Below, piece by piece: positions 23,464 to 34,026 of a stretch of 64,000 nucleotides of DNA. Position 1 is the first letter of the stretch. Each line of letters opens with the position of its first letter. The stretch spans positions 32,993,841 through 33,057,840 of the forward strand of contig OV884009.1 in NCBI GenBank assembly GCA_930367205.1, written 5' to 3'. A program made the translations under genes and the position numbers. The stretch comes from Acanthosoma haemorrhoidale (lineage: Eukaryota > Arthropoda > Insecta > Hemiptera > Acanthosomatidae). A model generated the notes under the pieces. It searched no databases. It saw only the letters and a list, made by a program, of their open reading frames with translations, and was not told the DNA's origin.

Positions 23464-24950
23464 TGAACACAGAGAGAAAGAAGAAACATTCATACAACAC
23501 ATAAAATTACAACCCAGAGTCCGTCTCTGCCACATATAGGGTTGTCTCCCTCAATTCCCCACTGCTGCCGAGCAGAAATGAGGATATGACCCGTAATAGT
23601 GACAGGTTTAATACCTGCTTCTATGGGATAGTAATAATAATCTAAGCCTTGGCGGACTTGGATATAACGATTGGAAAGGAACAGAGAATCAGGAAAAGGT
23701 CCTAGTGCGTGCCAAACCAGGTCTAACACTAGTGCAATGTCCAGAAAGACAGCCGTGCAATGCTGTTTGCTTCCAAGGGGATGTTATCAACAAAGCAAGA
23801 CCTGGTTTAATGCGGGATGTTTTTTGGAATTTTAGAGGTAAGAGTTGTGGCTGTATGATTTGTAAAATGTATAGAACCTCAAAGGTAATTACCCTTTAGG
23901 TTGAAAGGCCTGAGAAATTGCTGAAATGATTAATTCCACAACGGTTGCGACGTCATATAAGGGGAGTAAAAATAAAAGGAAATTTGTTGGGCGAATTGAT
24001 TGGACTTTTCCCACACTAAATAAGTAGTGAGATTGAAACAGGGTGTGAAATTTATACCTTTTTAATTAGATTTCTCACTGAATTATCACAAGTTGAAGGA
24101 GAGAAGACATAAAGATTTAAGGTTTCTCCCCAAATCATTAAGGTGTAATGTAGTGCGAAAAATTATTATAACGCCTGAATAGGCAACTGTTTTGTGGTTT
24201 TGTTATGAAATATATATTCGTGATGGCATTACTTTTAACATTATTTTCCCCTGATTTCGTCATCTCTTTTGTGCACACGTTTCTAGATTAATTTGTTGAA
24301 AATGTTTTTTTTTTCTTGATTAAATGAATTTTACAGTTCTTCCCATCCCCCAGTCTACCTTTTAATAAATATAGTTAATTCAAGTGTTCCATTGAAAAGG
24401 CGTTTACAGAGGCCTTGTTAATCCCAGTATTGATTTCCGACTTTGGAAATAACAAAGGGTAGCGTAGATAGGAACTGAAATTTCCGGCCGTGAAAGGAAC
24501 TCAGAAGTCTAGTGTATTGTCCACCGGACCACCCCCCCACCAACTGATATTTAGTTACTGGACTTGAGACCAGTTGGGTTCTCTATCAAGACTAATAACA
24601 TAATCTTTTCAAGCGTAGTCTGACAGCACTTTTTACTTGTTTGTAGTAGGAGTTAAGAATTCCATAGATTTTACAATAAAAATCATTCAAGTTTTAAATT
24701 AATTTTGGTGTAATTAAGGTTGTATGTAGAAACATATACTCTTAAGTGGTAATTTCATTAGAGGGATTACACCTCCCTAAAGCAGCATGCCAACGATAAA
24801 ATGAATTTCCGGGAGCAGAAAAAGCAAGCCCCTCCCTCCCTTGTCTTTCAAAGAGCTACTTCCAGAGATCTTGGCCGTTTTGTCTGGAAGTGCCAGTACT
24901 GAATACTCGGAGAAGGAAGTGATTTAAGTTATGAGCCACCCAGAAAAAGT
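23464..24950. other. Stretch without supported genes
   Basis: Unique sequence of mixed composition. Short frames at 23,490-23,899 on both strands show no domain. A pyrimidine-rich patch (CCCCCCCACC at about 24,531-24,540) is the only local oddity. Confidence 0.4.
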
Positions 24951-24951
24951 T

Positions 24952-25868
24952 TGAAAGTGAGTGCCTGCACCTCTTCAATTAGAATCAAGCCCATAAGCAA
25001 AATATTCCCACATTACCATCACACTCCTGGCAAGTCTTGTCCAATGGTTTATTTTAATTCCGTTCCTCTCCCTGTATCCAAGACAGTACGATACTTAGGC
25101 TTCCATCTCGACAAACGACTGACCTGGAACCCACATACGAGGCTAAAAAGACAAGAACTAAACAGACGCTTTGGGCAACTGTACAGACTACTTAAAAGGA
25201 CATCCCATCTCTCAATAGAAAATAAACTACTAATCTACAAAGTTATACTTAAGCCAATCTGGGCATAAGGAATAGAGCTATGGGGGACAGCAAAAAAGTC
25301 GAACATCAACCGTATCCAATCCTTTCAATCAAAAGTCCTGAGAACAATAGTAAATGCCCTTTATTACGTCAGCAACAAAACCCTTCATAACGATCTTGAT
25401 ATACCCTACATTCTTGAACTCATCCCTTCCAAGTTCATGAAATTCCATAGTAACCTATCCAACCACCCTAATCCCGTCATTGCACTGCACCACTCATCGC
25501 TATAATCCTTCCCGGAGACTAAAAAGGCAGTGGCCTCGTGACCTGCTATAAATGCGTGACAGTGGGAGTCCTGGCAATGGCCACTTTTTCCAACCATGTC
25601 CGGAGCGTCTGTGGATCTCGCGCTCTTGGCCAGCTTCCACTGGCTCGTTTCTGGTGTCACGGCTGACGGAGGAGCTTAGGGGACTTCCCAAGAATCCGCT
25701 TCCTCTTTCGCATGCGAGGGAGGTGACAATCATGTGGATTTGGGAGGCCTCTAGGCTGTTTGTAAATATTGTATGAATCAGCTAGTGAATGATAAATTGT
25801 AAATATGGTATGAATGAGAACATTTATCTCAATTACTTATTGCCTAATTTTATCATAATAAAGTTGTT
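24952..25868 (+). pseudogene. Jockey-A reference copy: ORF2 C-terminal third and complete 3' UTR
   Basis: The longest copy. It encodes the segment after the reverse-transcriptase palm: KSCPMVYFNSVPLPVSKTVR, YLGFHLDKRLTWNPHTRLKR, LNRRFGQLYRLLKRTSHLSI and ENKLLIYKVILKPIWA, typical of the Jockey clade. A single C-to-A type change creates TAA at 25,266-25,268 where other copies have a tyrosine codon (LTYGIELWG). The frame then continues to about 25,505. The 3' UTR (25,540-25,868) carries the CNGGAGCGTCTGTGG core, the GC-rich block, TGTAAATATTGTATGAAT and the TTATCATAATAAAG end. Endonuclease and most of the reverse transcriptase are missing: a 5'-truncated dead insertion. Confidence 0.92.
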
Positions 25869-26070
25869 TAGCTAGTAACAAGAATCAAGCACATTTATTT
25901 ATTCTGCTTTACACATTATTCGAAGAATATGTGAGTAGACAGGATATTGCAGTAGACAGGGTTCCCGGGATTGCGAAAGATAATAACAAGTAGAAGAGAT
26001 AAAACCCAAAAGAAAACGCTGGTCAGGAGTAGGAATAAGAAAACTGCAGCTATTCAGGATCATCTTCAGA

Positions 26071-26400
26071 TCACCTAAGACATTTAAGGCAAGACAAATT
26101 TTTATCCAATCTCAGTGTTCTATGAACTTGTTTCTTTTTCTTGTAAATGTGCCCCATACTATTTAGCCTATGGATCCCATTTGAGTAATTTAAATAAAGC
26201 CTTCGAACTGCAAACGAATCCAAAATTTCCAATCCAAAGTCCTCAAAATTCAAATCATCCGTTCACAGAGATCTCCATGTGATAACAGGTTTGATCTTAT
26301 ACCCTAAAGATTTTCTGAATTCTACAAGAACCCATCAAATCGCCTGAATCCTCTTATCAACTTATCCAGTAACCGAAACGGTCGGAGTGAGAGGAGGGGG
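26071..26400 (+). pseudogene. Old Jockey-like ORF2 remnant
   Basis: Faint but ordered similarity to Jockey ORF2 C-termini: NFQSKVLKIQIIR (compare the family's QSFQSKVLRTIVN) followed, after a frame change, by SVHRDLHVITGLIL (compare SLHRDI.VP). No stop-free frame is longer than 60 codons and the 3' end is not recognisable. Probably the same age class as the Jockey-C copies. Confidence 0.45.
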
Positions 26401-28660
26401 GAGTTCCATCAGCTTGCTGAGTGAATCGCCTTGGAAGTGGACAGAATGTGTATGTAGATATAATGTTGCTTGGAATGGAAAGCGTACATAATTATGAACG
26501 AATTCTTATATCCAAATGATTAATGTTATGTTGATTATTAAACAAATAATTATTATTTTAACTAAAAAAGTAGTTTCAATTCCTATTGTAAGTTTCATAA
26601 CTAGACCTCCAGTCTTTACCCTTGTCATTATAGAGTCCGCTCACAGGTCTTTATTGGAAGTATGTGTTCCATTATCTTGCACCCATACACCGACTAAATT
26701 GGAACCATTGAGAGTGTTATGTCTGTCATGGTTTCTAAACTACACTATCTTGTTTATTGTTTTCACAATAGATCATTACGCCTTGCTTGACTTCACAGCT
26801 TATGCGATGTGAACATCGCTCATGCTGTTCCAAAACTGTCTTATAGTACCTAGAAATGGATATTTGAAATAGCTGATTTAGTTAAGGGGGAATTGGTAGC
26901 GTATATTCTTGTTTTGTAAAATGTGTATTAAATTTTCTGTAGCATGAAACTTATCCCCTTGAAACGATTAGATCGATCCCGATCGATTATGTTATCAAGA
27001 GAACACGAGCTACCCAAAAGCAAGATTGGAACTCCTTCCCAATTAGGGTTTAAAGGAGCCCTTAGGCATAGGATGCCATCAAATTTCCATCACTTCTTAT
27101 TGGATTTTAATGGATACTTGACGTTGTTTTTTTTCTTTATCTTCATCTGTTTCGTTGGAGTATCTGTGGCCAGTAACGAGTTTCATAACCCAATTGCTCC
27201 CACCTTTCCAAAATTAAAATGTAAACTTGTGGGGGTGACGGGGGAAGGTGTCCCCTCAGTTGAAGATAAGGGTAATTAATTGTGACGGTATGCTCAACGA
27301 GTTAATGCCTTTTTTCAAGCGGTTTCGTCATAAAGATTGGATAATGGAATCATGTAAAAAAAAAAACAGTGAAACATCGGTGATTAGACCACAGATTATC
27401 GTCTGACTAATTTTGGAAAATAGTCACTTCTAATGCGTTAACTGTTCACGTTCTCTCTAATGCGAATACAGGCATCATATTTAAATTCTACTTTAAATAT
27501 ATAAAACATATTTGCATCACAAAAAGTGAAGGTCAAATAGAAAATAGAAACATTCTATGTTTATCACATCCCTTGAAATACCATCTACAGGTTTTTTTTT
27601 AAAATATCTAGTAGCTAAGTTTTTGTTTGACCGCCCGACGTTTGGTTTCAGTAATGAAATCCAGTGCACCTGAAACTAGACCTCAGTAGATTAAATACAT
27701 TGTGCATAACCCGTAGTCAGCGTGCGATTAGGGAAAGAAGCGGAAGTAAGCAAAAAATTAAATACGTGAGAGTACTCTGTAACCAAATACGCAAAATAAA
27801 TAAAATATGAAGAAAGTGAAAGTATAGTATTGAAAGAAGGTTGAAGGGCGATCGGGCCAAGGGTGTGTTTTCTCAGTATTTTTTAAATTATTATCAATTA
27901 ATTACTCGGCATTTTTATCATAAATATTTTATTTTTAAAACAGTTTTCCGTTAACATCCTTAATGTGTCCTTAGCTATACCGAATGTTCAGAAACCAGAA
28001 GAGAAGCTAGTTGGGGGGGGGGGGGGGGCATCCAGAAGAATCTAGAAGAGAGTAGTCACTAAACGCAAGCACTATTTTGCCCAATACTTTTCGTGTGATA
28101 AATATATATTATCGCAAGGTAACCTCATCAACTAAATTACTATAAATACACGAACTAACAAAAAACTAACCATTAACAATATACATAAATATGTATATAC
28201 ACTGTGGAATCAACTCTTTACCTTTTTCTATAAGACTTTAAGGTTACGTCCATAATACATAAATATTCGTCTAAATATACACATAAGAAAGTATTCAAAA
28301 AGGCAATACCAAAAAATATAGTAAAAGATATAACAAAACAATTTTAAAATTTACGGAGATGGCCTCGTGACCCCAAACTAACTAACATTTTGTTAATAGT
28401 GAGCTCAAAAGCCATTATTAAATTAAATATACAGGACGGCATAAACTGAAGTTCTAAATACCACTTAAAATACTTTTGTGTTGATCGCATGTAGACATTT
28501 CAGTAATGAAAAACCTTTTCTAATGGACATTTTCTGTAACCAAGATGGTGATCACAGATACGGAGATTTATTTTATTTAAGTATTCTAAATTACTTCATC
28601 TCCATACTTTGCCAAGGTGAATTTCCCGAGGTAGAGCATTCCCAAAGTTTTTCACGTCAT
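26401..28660. other. Stretch without supported genes; G16 run at 28,013-28,028
   Basis: Frames of 98 codons (26,516) and 111 codons (26,944) exist on the plus strand. The first is a chance hydrophobic AT-rich frame. The second contains a hydrophobic segment (LFFFFIFICFVGVSVAS) but no family signature or splice context. An uninterrupted run of 16 G occurs at 28,013-28,028. Confidence 0.4.
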
Positions 28661-28689
28661 ACTATATTATACTTATGTAAAAGTATAGC

Positions 28690-29346
28690 ATAAGTTTTAA
28701 TGATGATTGTAAAAAACTTAAAACGCCAACGAAGGATCTAAGGAGATATTCGGCTGTAAGGATTTGCAAGGTAGGTAAGAGGGGCGAGGGAGGCGAAACT
28801 TGGCTCTTGGGTCGGGGGTGGGGGGTGTGCACATAATTGGTGGCGAACATTATATATTGCGCCGTAAGAGCAATTAGGGAGGGTTTTTCCACCTTGGGAA
28901 AGTTGGCTGAGAGTCAGCAGAGGCCAATTACCAAGATGCCGAAACACAAACAGCAAGTGGATCCTCTCAAACTACACTGAACATACCTCGCTAACTCTTC
29001 TGGGCCCAGAGCTAACTCTTGCTGTTGGACCAAGCAAAAACACCGACCGGCCAGTCATCAGCAGGCCTCAGCCAACATCTGGCCAGGCCAAAGAAAACCC
29101 CTGGAAAAATACACTAATTAAAGAAAATTTAGTTTTCCAAGGGATGGAGGACAAACTTCTGTTTCATTATAAAACTTTACCCGGTCCTGCAGTTGCAGGC
29201 TTTCATGTTGAACTTAGGAAAATAACCCTAACTAATTTCCGGTCTTTAAGATCATGGAACTGCTTTGTGCTGAAAGAAAATCAAGTTATTAAAAAAAATC
29301 ACCATTTTTTCATTAAATCAAAGATTTATTGTACCGTCCACTATTA
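28690..29346 (+). other. GC-richer island with a long stop-free frame (28,869-29,346)
   Basis: After a TAA at about 28,866 the + strand stays open for about 158 codons to a TAA at 29,344. The only in-frame ATG that gives a sizeable product is at 29,144 (67 codons). The translation includes PVISRPQPTSGQAKENPWKN and LPGPAVAGFHVELRKI, matching nothing I recognise. The overlapping minus frame is also open for 76 codons, as happens in GC-rich DNA. No convincing splice pair borders it. It could be an exon, an ORF1 of an unknown element, or regulatory DNA. Confidence 0.25.
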
Positions 29347-31321
29347 AAAAGAGAAATTTTTGTTTTTCAAATACCGAGAGGCTCCCCAATTTAAATTGGT
29401 TTTATAGAGTTAATCAAATGATAAAAAATCAAATATGAATCCACTAAAAATATGAAGTTAGTTGAAGGTTTTGTTAAAGAATTGCCTTGGACTAGGAAAA
29501 GAGATGTAAGTTTTCCACCAAGTTTATTCGTAGCGATATGCTATTTATTTTCATACCATGTGCTGATAGCAAAAAAAGAGTGTGAGTGCTAAACACGATT
29601 GATAATAATTAGCACAGAACAAAAATAGTAAAGTGGAAAAGTAATGCAAACATAAGGTGGATTTAATTGCATATTGGGTAGCTAATAAAATTGGATATAT
29701 AACAATTAAAAAAAATTAAAGTGAATACATAGTAGATAAAACAGGCATGGATACAAAAAAATATATGCTGTCAATAAATAAACTTTCTAGAAAATAGAAA
29801 TCGAATATGAATGAACATAATTAATAAAGATAATAAATTTATGTTGCACATTATTAGCCGTTTATGGTAATGGTCCATGGTTCTGACAGTAATATGTTCA
29901 ATCAGAAGATGCAGCTTTTGGTGACCAATCCTAACGTTTTTGCAGAATTTCAATTTTCTTTGGAATTGCCACTGTTTTTAATAGGTTTATTTGAATATTT
30001 TCGCTATTTTAAAAAGGTAATTTTCAGTTTATTCATATTTGATTTCTATTTTCTAAAACCTTTATCAATTGAAGGCTTATATTTTGTTGAATACACGCCA
30101 GTTTCAGAAATGAGTTGATCGATCATTCTATGATATGTAGGCAGACATTGTTGGCGATGAATGATAATTCAACCTGTACCCAACACACACAATCTAGAAG
30201 AAAAGTGTCATTCAAAGAGGTTATCCTGTTTGGTTGACTTTGAAATTAAAATGTATTGTTTGGCAACTTTTCTTTTTAGTTTTTTAATTCTCTACATAAT
30301 CTTTTTTAATTACTTTTCGTGGGATCATTAGTATTTTAATTTCCATTCGTTGATTTAATGAAACCTTAAAAAACCATTCGAAGAGAAATGGGAATAATTA
30401 TTTGTCTAAAGTCGAAGTCATTCATTTCAATTTAAGAAAAAAAAAATAAATGTTACTATTTTTTTTTTCTCAAAATCTGATGTTTCTTTTGGATTTTTTT
30501 TACCTCTATCAGTAAAAATATTATGTATTATAAATCAAAAAATGATATTTGCAAAGATAATACTACCTACTTCAGCGATAAGGATTTTATTAATATTATT
30601 ATTTTTACAACTGCAACAAAACCGTTGCAGTGGGAGCCCTATGGTGAATTATTTAAGAGTTATGCGTATCCATATCGTGGAAACATACCAGCAAAGAATA
30701 TATTATTAGAAATTATAAAATCAGATGATAAATTATGCAGTCAGTTGTACTTTATTGAGCTCGGCCACATTGAATAAGGGAATTATCTTTCCACTGATCT
30801 GGCACCGTACGTGCTCGGATCGTCAAATACGCCATGTAAAATACGAACAAATCTGGACCGTGTATCTACGCCATGACATGATCGGCTAAAAATTATATAG
30901 GAATGAAATATACCGTCGAGAAAGGAATGCTCTTACACGGAATGTTATATTTATATTTTCTCTTTTTAATGTTCCTACGTACGTTTCCACAATTCGTGGA
31001 GACTCGTATAGTGATTTATCATTCTTTATTGTTATTCATATTGAGAGAACTAACGCGAGAAACACTGCCTGGCACAGTCAGAAGCCCTGTTACATGTACA
31101 CCATCAACAATATAATACAAAGAAAAATAATACAAAAATGGAAATAAATATAAAAAATTATCCATGTATCCATCTTATGTATGCCAAATGGAATAATAAA
31201 ATTCCATGTCTAGACCTAGAGACGTAAAAGGCCAGAGAAATCACAAGGCTCAATAGTTATTTGACTCATGTATAAACAATGAAGTACATTATACCTTAAT
31301 CGCAACAATCGCAAATCTCAG
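29347..31321. other. AT-rich stretch without supported genes
   Basis: Highly AT-rich. Frames of 60-84 codons at 29,771 (minus), 29,864, 30,523 and 30,903 (plus) show no domain, no coding composition and no splice context. I see nothing else. Confidence 0.45.
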
Positions 31322-31460
31322 TGTAAAAATTGTACAAAGTGTAGCAAAGCTACAGGACTTATAATATTGGCCTATTGTAAATAGATTCATTTATATAGAA
31401 TCTATATTGAAATCCATAATTTTTAATAACTAGAGGATATGAAGGGAAAACAAATAAAAC
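31322..31460 (+). mobile_element. Family-B 3' UTR fragment, degenerate
   Basis: TTGTACAAAGTGTAGCAAAG, CTACAGGACTTATAA, TTGTAAATAGATTCATTTAT and AGAATCTATATT follow the order of the family-B tail (compare GTAGTGATGCTACAGGAAAT, TTGTAAATAGATTCACCTGA). No coding part and no clear poly(A). Confidence 0.6.
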
Positions 31461-31529
31461 GGGTTTTTGTTTAGTTTCAAAAATCCAACTCAAAACAAAA
31501 AATATATATGTTTATATAAATGTCATAGT

Positions 31530-31690
31530 GACCGCCCCCGTGTAGTGGTTAGCACCCCGACTTCTAACTGTGGAGACTCGGATTTCATCCCCAGCTCTCC
31601 CATGATTTTTTCATAAGGGTCTGGTTGAGGTTGACTCAGCCTCGCGAAGATAAATGATTAGCTCATCTATATAATAAATATGAAATTACG
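31530..31690 (+). mobile_element. tRNA-derived SINE
   Basis: The head (31,530-31,601) is tRNA-like, with an A box TAGTGGTTAGCAC at 31,543-31,555 and a B box GGATTTCATCC at 31,580-31,590 at normal spacing, i.e. an internal RNA polymerase III promoter. A body follows with GGTTGACTCAGCCTCGCGAA and GATAAATGA, resembling the conserved 'GACTCAGCCT...GATAAA' domain of several metazoan SINE superfamilies. The 3' limit is uncertain; GC-richer sequence to about 31,830 may still belong to it. As a tRNA it lacks a proper acceptor stem, so it is not a functional tRNA gene. Confidence 0.7.
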
Positions 31691-31830
31691 TTAATAAAAC
31701 CGAATTTAGAGTTGAGGTAACGAGCCTAGTGTCAACCACCCTTGGTTCAGCATCGCCTACCAGCTATGGCACAATCTTTGGTAGGTGTCGCCACAGGGAG
31801 GTGGACGCATCACAAACCGATCACTAAACA

Positions 31831-33064
31831 TCTTTATTATTCATCTTTCCGCCAAAATATAAATAATTAAGTAAACTATTTATTGGTTTATTTTTTTCGT
31901 GGCTTCTGACATCTGGTGGATACTGAACACTTAGGGTTCCGACTTATTTGTAGTGTTTTAAAATTAGTTAGTCATAAAAAAAATAGCTTGAAATATCTCC
32001 CTGAATATGTTTATGATATCATGAATCGAAGTTCCGCTTACTCAGCCATCCTCAGGAATATAATTACAGACAAGAAACATAAATTTACATAAATAGAAGA
32101 CACACACAAAACACCTCTCAATTTTCATTTAATTATTTCTTCTAGCCTGGGAAACAAATATCAACTTTTTTTTTTTTATATATGAAACGTGGGTTTTTCA
32201 AAGATATTAACATTCTCGCCCCATGTATAAATAAACAATCCACCATAGAGACAGACAGTGGAACAAGAATAAAACCATAAGAAATGTTTTGAATGCCGTA
32301 TGTTTTTGAAAGGGGTTAATAGTTGTCATAAATAAGATAACGAGGTCTGAAAATATCCAGGGCTCAAGAAAGGCTCCCTCTTGTTGAGGAGGCAAGGGAA
32401 TATTTTATCATAAGTTATGAAATAATCGTAGGAAATATAGAGTCAGCTTCGTTTTATCGACCCCTGCTTAGAATATACCCAACTATCTCCTGGGGCCATC
32501 TCCACAGTGTACGTGCTCCGTTGACCGAATCAGAAGGTTTTAAAAATACATCCGGAAAAAAATGAGAAAGATATATTTTACTCGATGTGATTATAACATA
32601 AAACGAACTGGGAGAATGCAATAATTGTAAGTTGTTTATCCTGGCCGGGCTTGGACAGGACCTGCAAGACACGGGAAGAGATCCCTATCTCAATAATATA
32701 TCCAGCCTGTCGTCCTCCAATTAGAGAACCGAAATGTCATAAAGGGGCCTGGATGAAATAGTAATGTCCCTATATTGTATTCCTTCCTACCTTCCTTACA
32801 TCTACGTGCCTCCTATCTGTTCTGTACTCTTAGAATCATCTTACTTCCTTCAGTGAGCAATTACTCTCGTCTCTGTCCTGTCTTATTTATGGCATTCTTC
32901 AGCGTACCACCCTGGCAAGGATACCGGGACGAGTGGACAAACAAGATGCAAAAAGCGCCTATGCCTTCATTGCAGAGCCCAAAGAAGAATACTCTTTGAG
33001 ATTTAAAGCTCTGGTCCCCCCCCTCCTTGTTAAGGAAACATTAACGGCAATTAACCCTACGAAG
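31831..33064. other. Stretch without supported genes
   Basis: AT-rich with a T run near 32,167. Small frames at 32,207 and 32,454 (minus) and 32,775 (plus) are not recognisable. A fused 134-codon frame starting at 32,933 is this unique sequence reading into the Jockey-A copy behind it, not a gene. Confidence 0.45.
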
Positions 33065-33655
33065 GTAACTAAAAAGTCGAACATCAAGCGTATCCAATCC
33101 TTTCAATCAAAAGTCCTGAGAACAATAGTAAATGCCCCTTATTACGTCAGCAACAAAAGCCTTCATAACGATGTTAATATACCCTACATTATTGAACTCA
33201 TCCATTCCAAGTTCATGAAATTCCATAGTAACCTCTCCAACCACCCTAATCCCCTTTCCCAGTCATTGCACTGCACCACTCATCCCTATAATTCTCCTCG
33301 GAGTCTAAAACGGCAGTGGCCTCGTGACCTGCTATAAACGCGTGACAGTGGGAGTCCTGGTAATGGCCAGTTTCTCCAATCATGTCCTGAGCGTCTGTGG
33401 CTCTAGCGCTCTTGGTCAGCCTCCACTGGCTCGTATCCGGTGACGCGGCTGACGGAGGACCATGGGGGACTTCCCAAGACTCCGCCTTCTCTACGCATGT
33501 GGATTTGGGAGGCCTCTCGCCTGTCTGTAAATATTGAATGAATGAACGAGTGAATGATGAATTGTAAATATGGTATGAATGAGAGCGTTTATCTTAATTA
33601 GTTATTGCCTTATAAAAGGCAGATTGTAATTATAGCCCAATAAAGAGAGAGAGAG
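33065..33655 (+). pseudogene. Jockey-A copy, ORF2 end plus complete 3' UTR (variant tail)
   Basis: It opens with KKSNIKRIQSFQSKVLRTIV and runs without a stop through NKSLHNDVNIPYIIELIHSK and NPLSQSLHCTTHPY to the terminal RQWPRDLL stop at 33,337. The full GC-rich 3' UTR follows (CCTGAGCGTCTGTGGCTCTA at about 33,386) and a variant end ATTATAGCCCAATAAAGAGA, matching the tails at 14.5 and 42.7 kb. The coding part is unbroken, but only about 90 codons of ORF2 remain. Confidence 0.92.
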
Positions 33656-33756
33656 TTATTGGGAGTATAAAAAAAACAAAACAAAAAAAACAATCGAATG
33701 AATCACAAAGCATTGATGCCTGCTTGGTAAAGCATACCGAGAACAATCTTATAGGC
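33656..33756. repeat. Flank of the hAT insertion with left copy of its target duplication
   Basis: Short unique spacer between the Jockey-A tail (GAGAGAGAGA at its end) and the hAT element. TTATAGGC at 33,749-33,756 is the left target-site duplication; the identical word is at 36,274-36,281. Confidence 0.9.
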
Positions 33757-34026
33757 CAGGTATGGGCAACCTTTGACATGTTATGGGCCAAACTTTAGTG
33801 TGCAAATACGTTCGCGGGCCGCGTTTAAAAGTAGTGCATTTTAAAGTAGTGTTCATAATTTTTAGCGATAGATATCAGTCAGCCATGAAATAATACGACA
33901 ATGTTATTACAACACAATTTATTAAAATAACAAAATGAAATGAAAAAATAGGTACCTACAGCATTAAATTAAATCGTTAAATTTAGAATTGTTACAAACT
34001 ACGAAAGTTAAATAGCGACACCGAAA

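Noticed and set aside
26944..27279. 111-codon frame with a hydrophobic segment, considered as a secreted peptide
   Set aside because: The hydrophobic stretch is about 50 residues from the start, so it is no signal peptide, and it is driven by a T-rich run; no homology recognised.
31530..31601. Functional tRNA gene
   Set aside because: A and B boxes are present, but the B box departs from GGTTCGAATCC, the acceptor stem does not close and a SINE body follows.
32933..33337. 134-codon frame as a novel fused protein
   Set aside because: The second part is Jockey-A ORF2; the first 40 codons are unique sequence read into it by chance.
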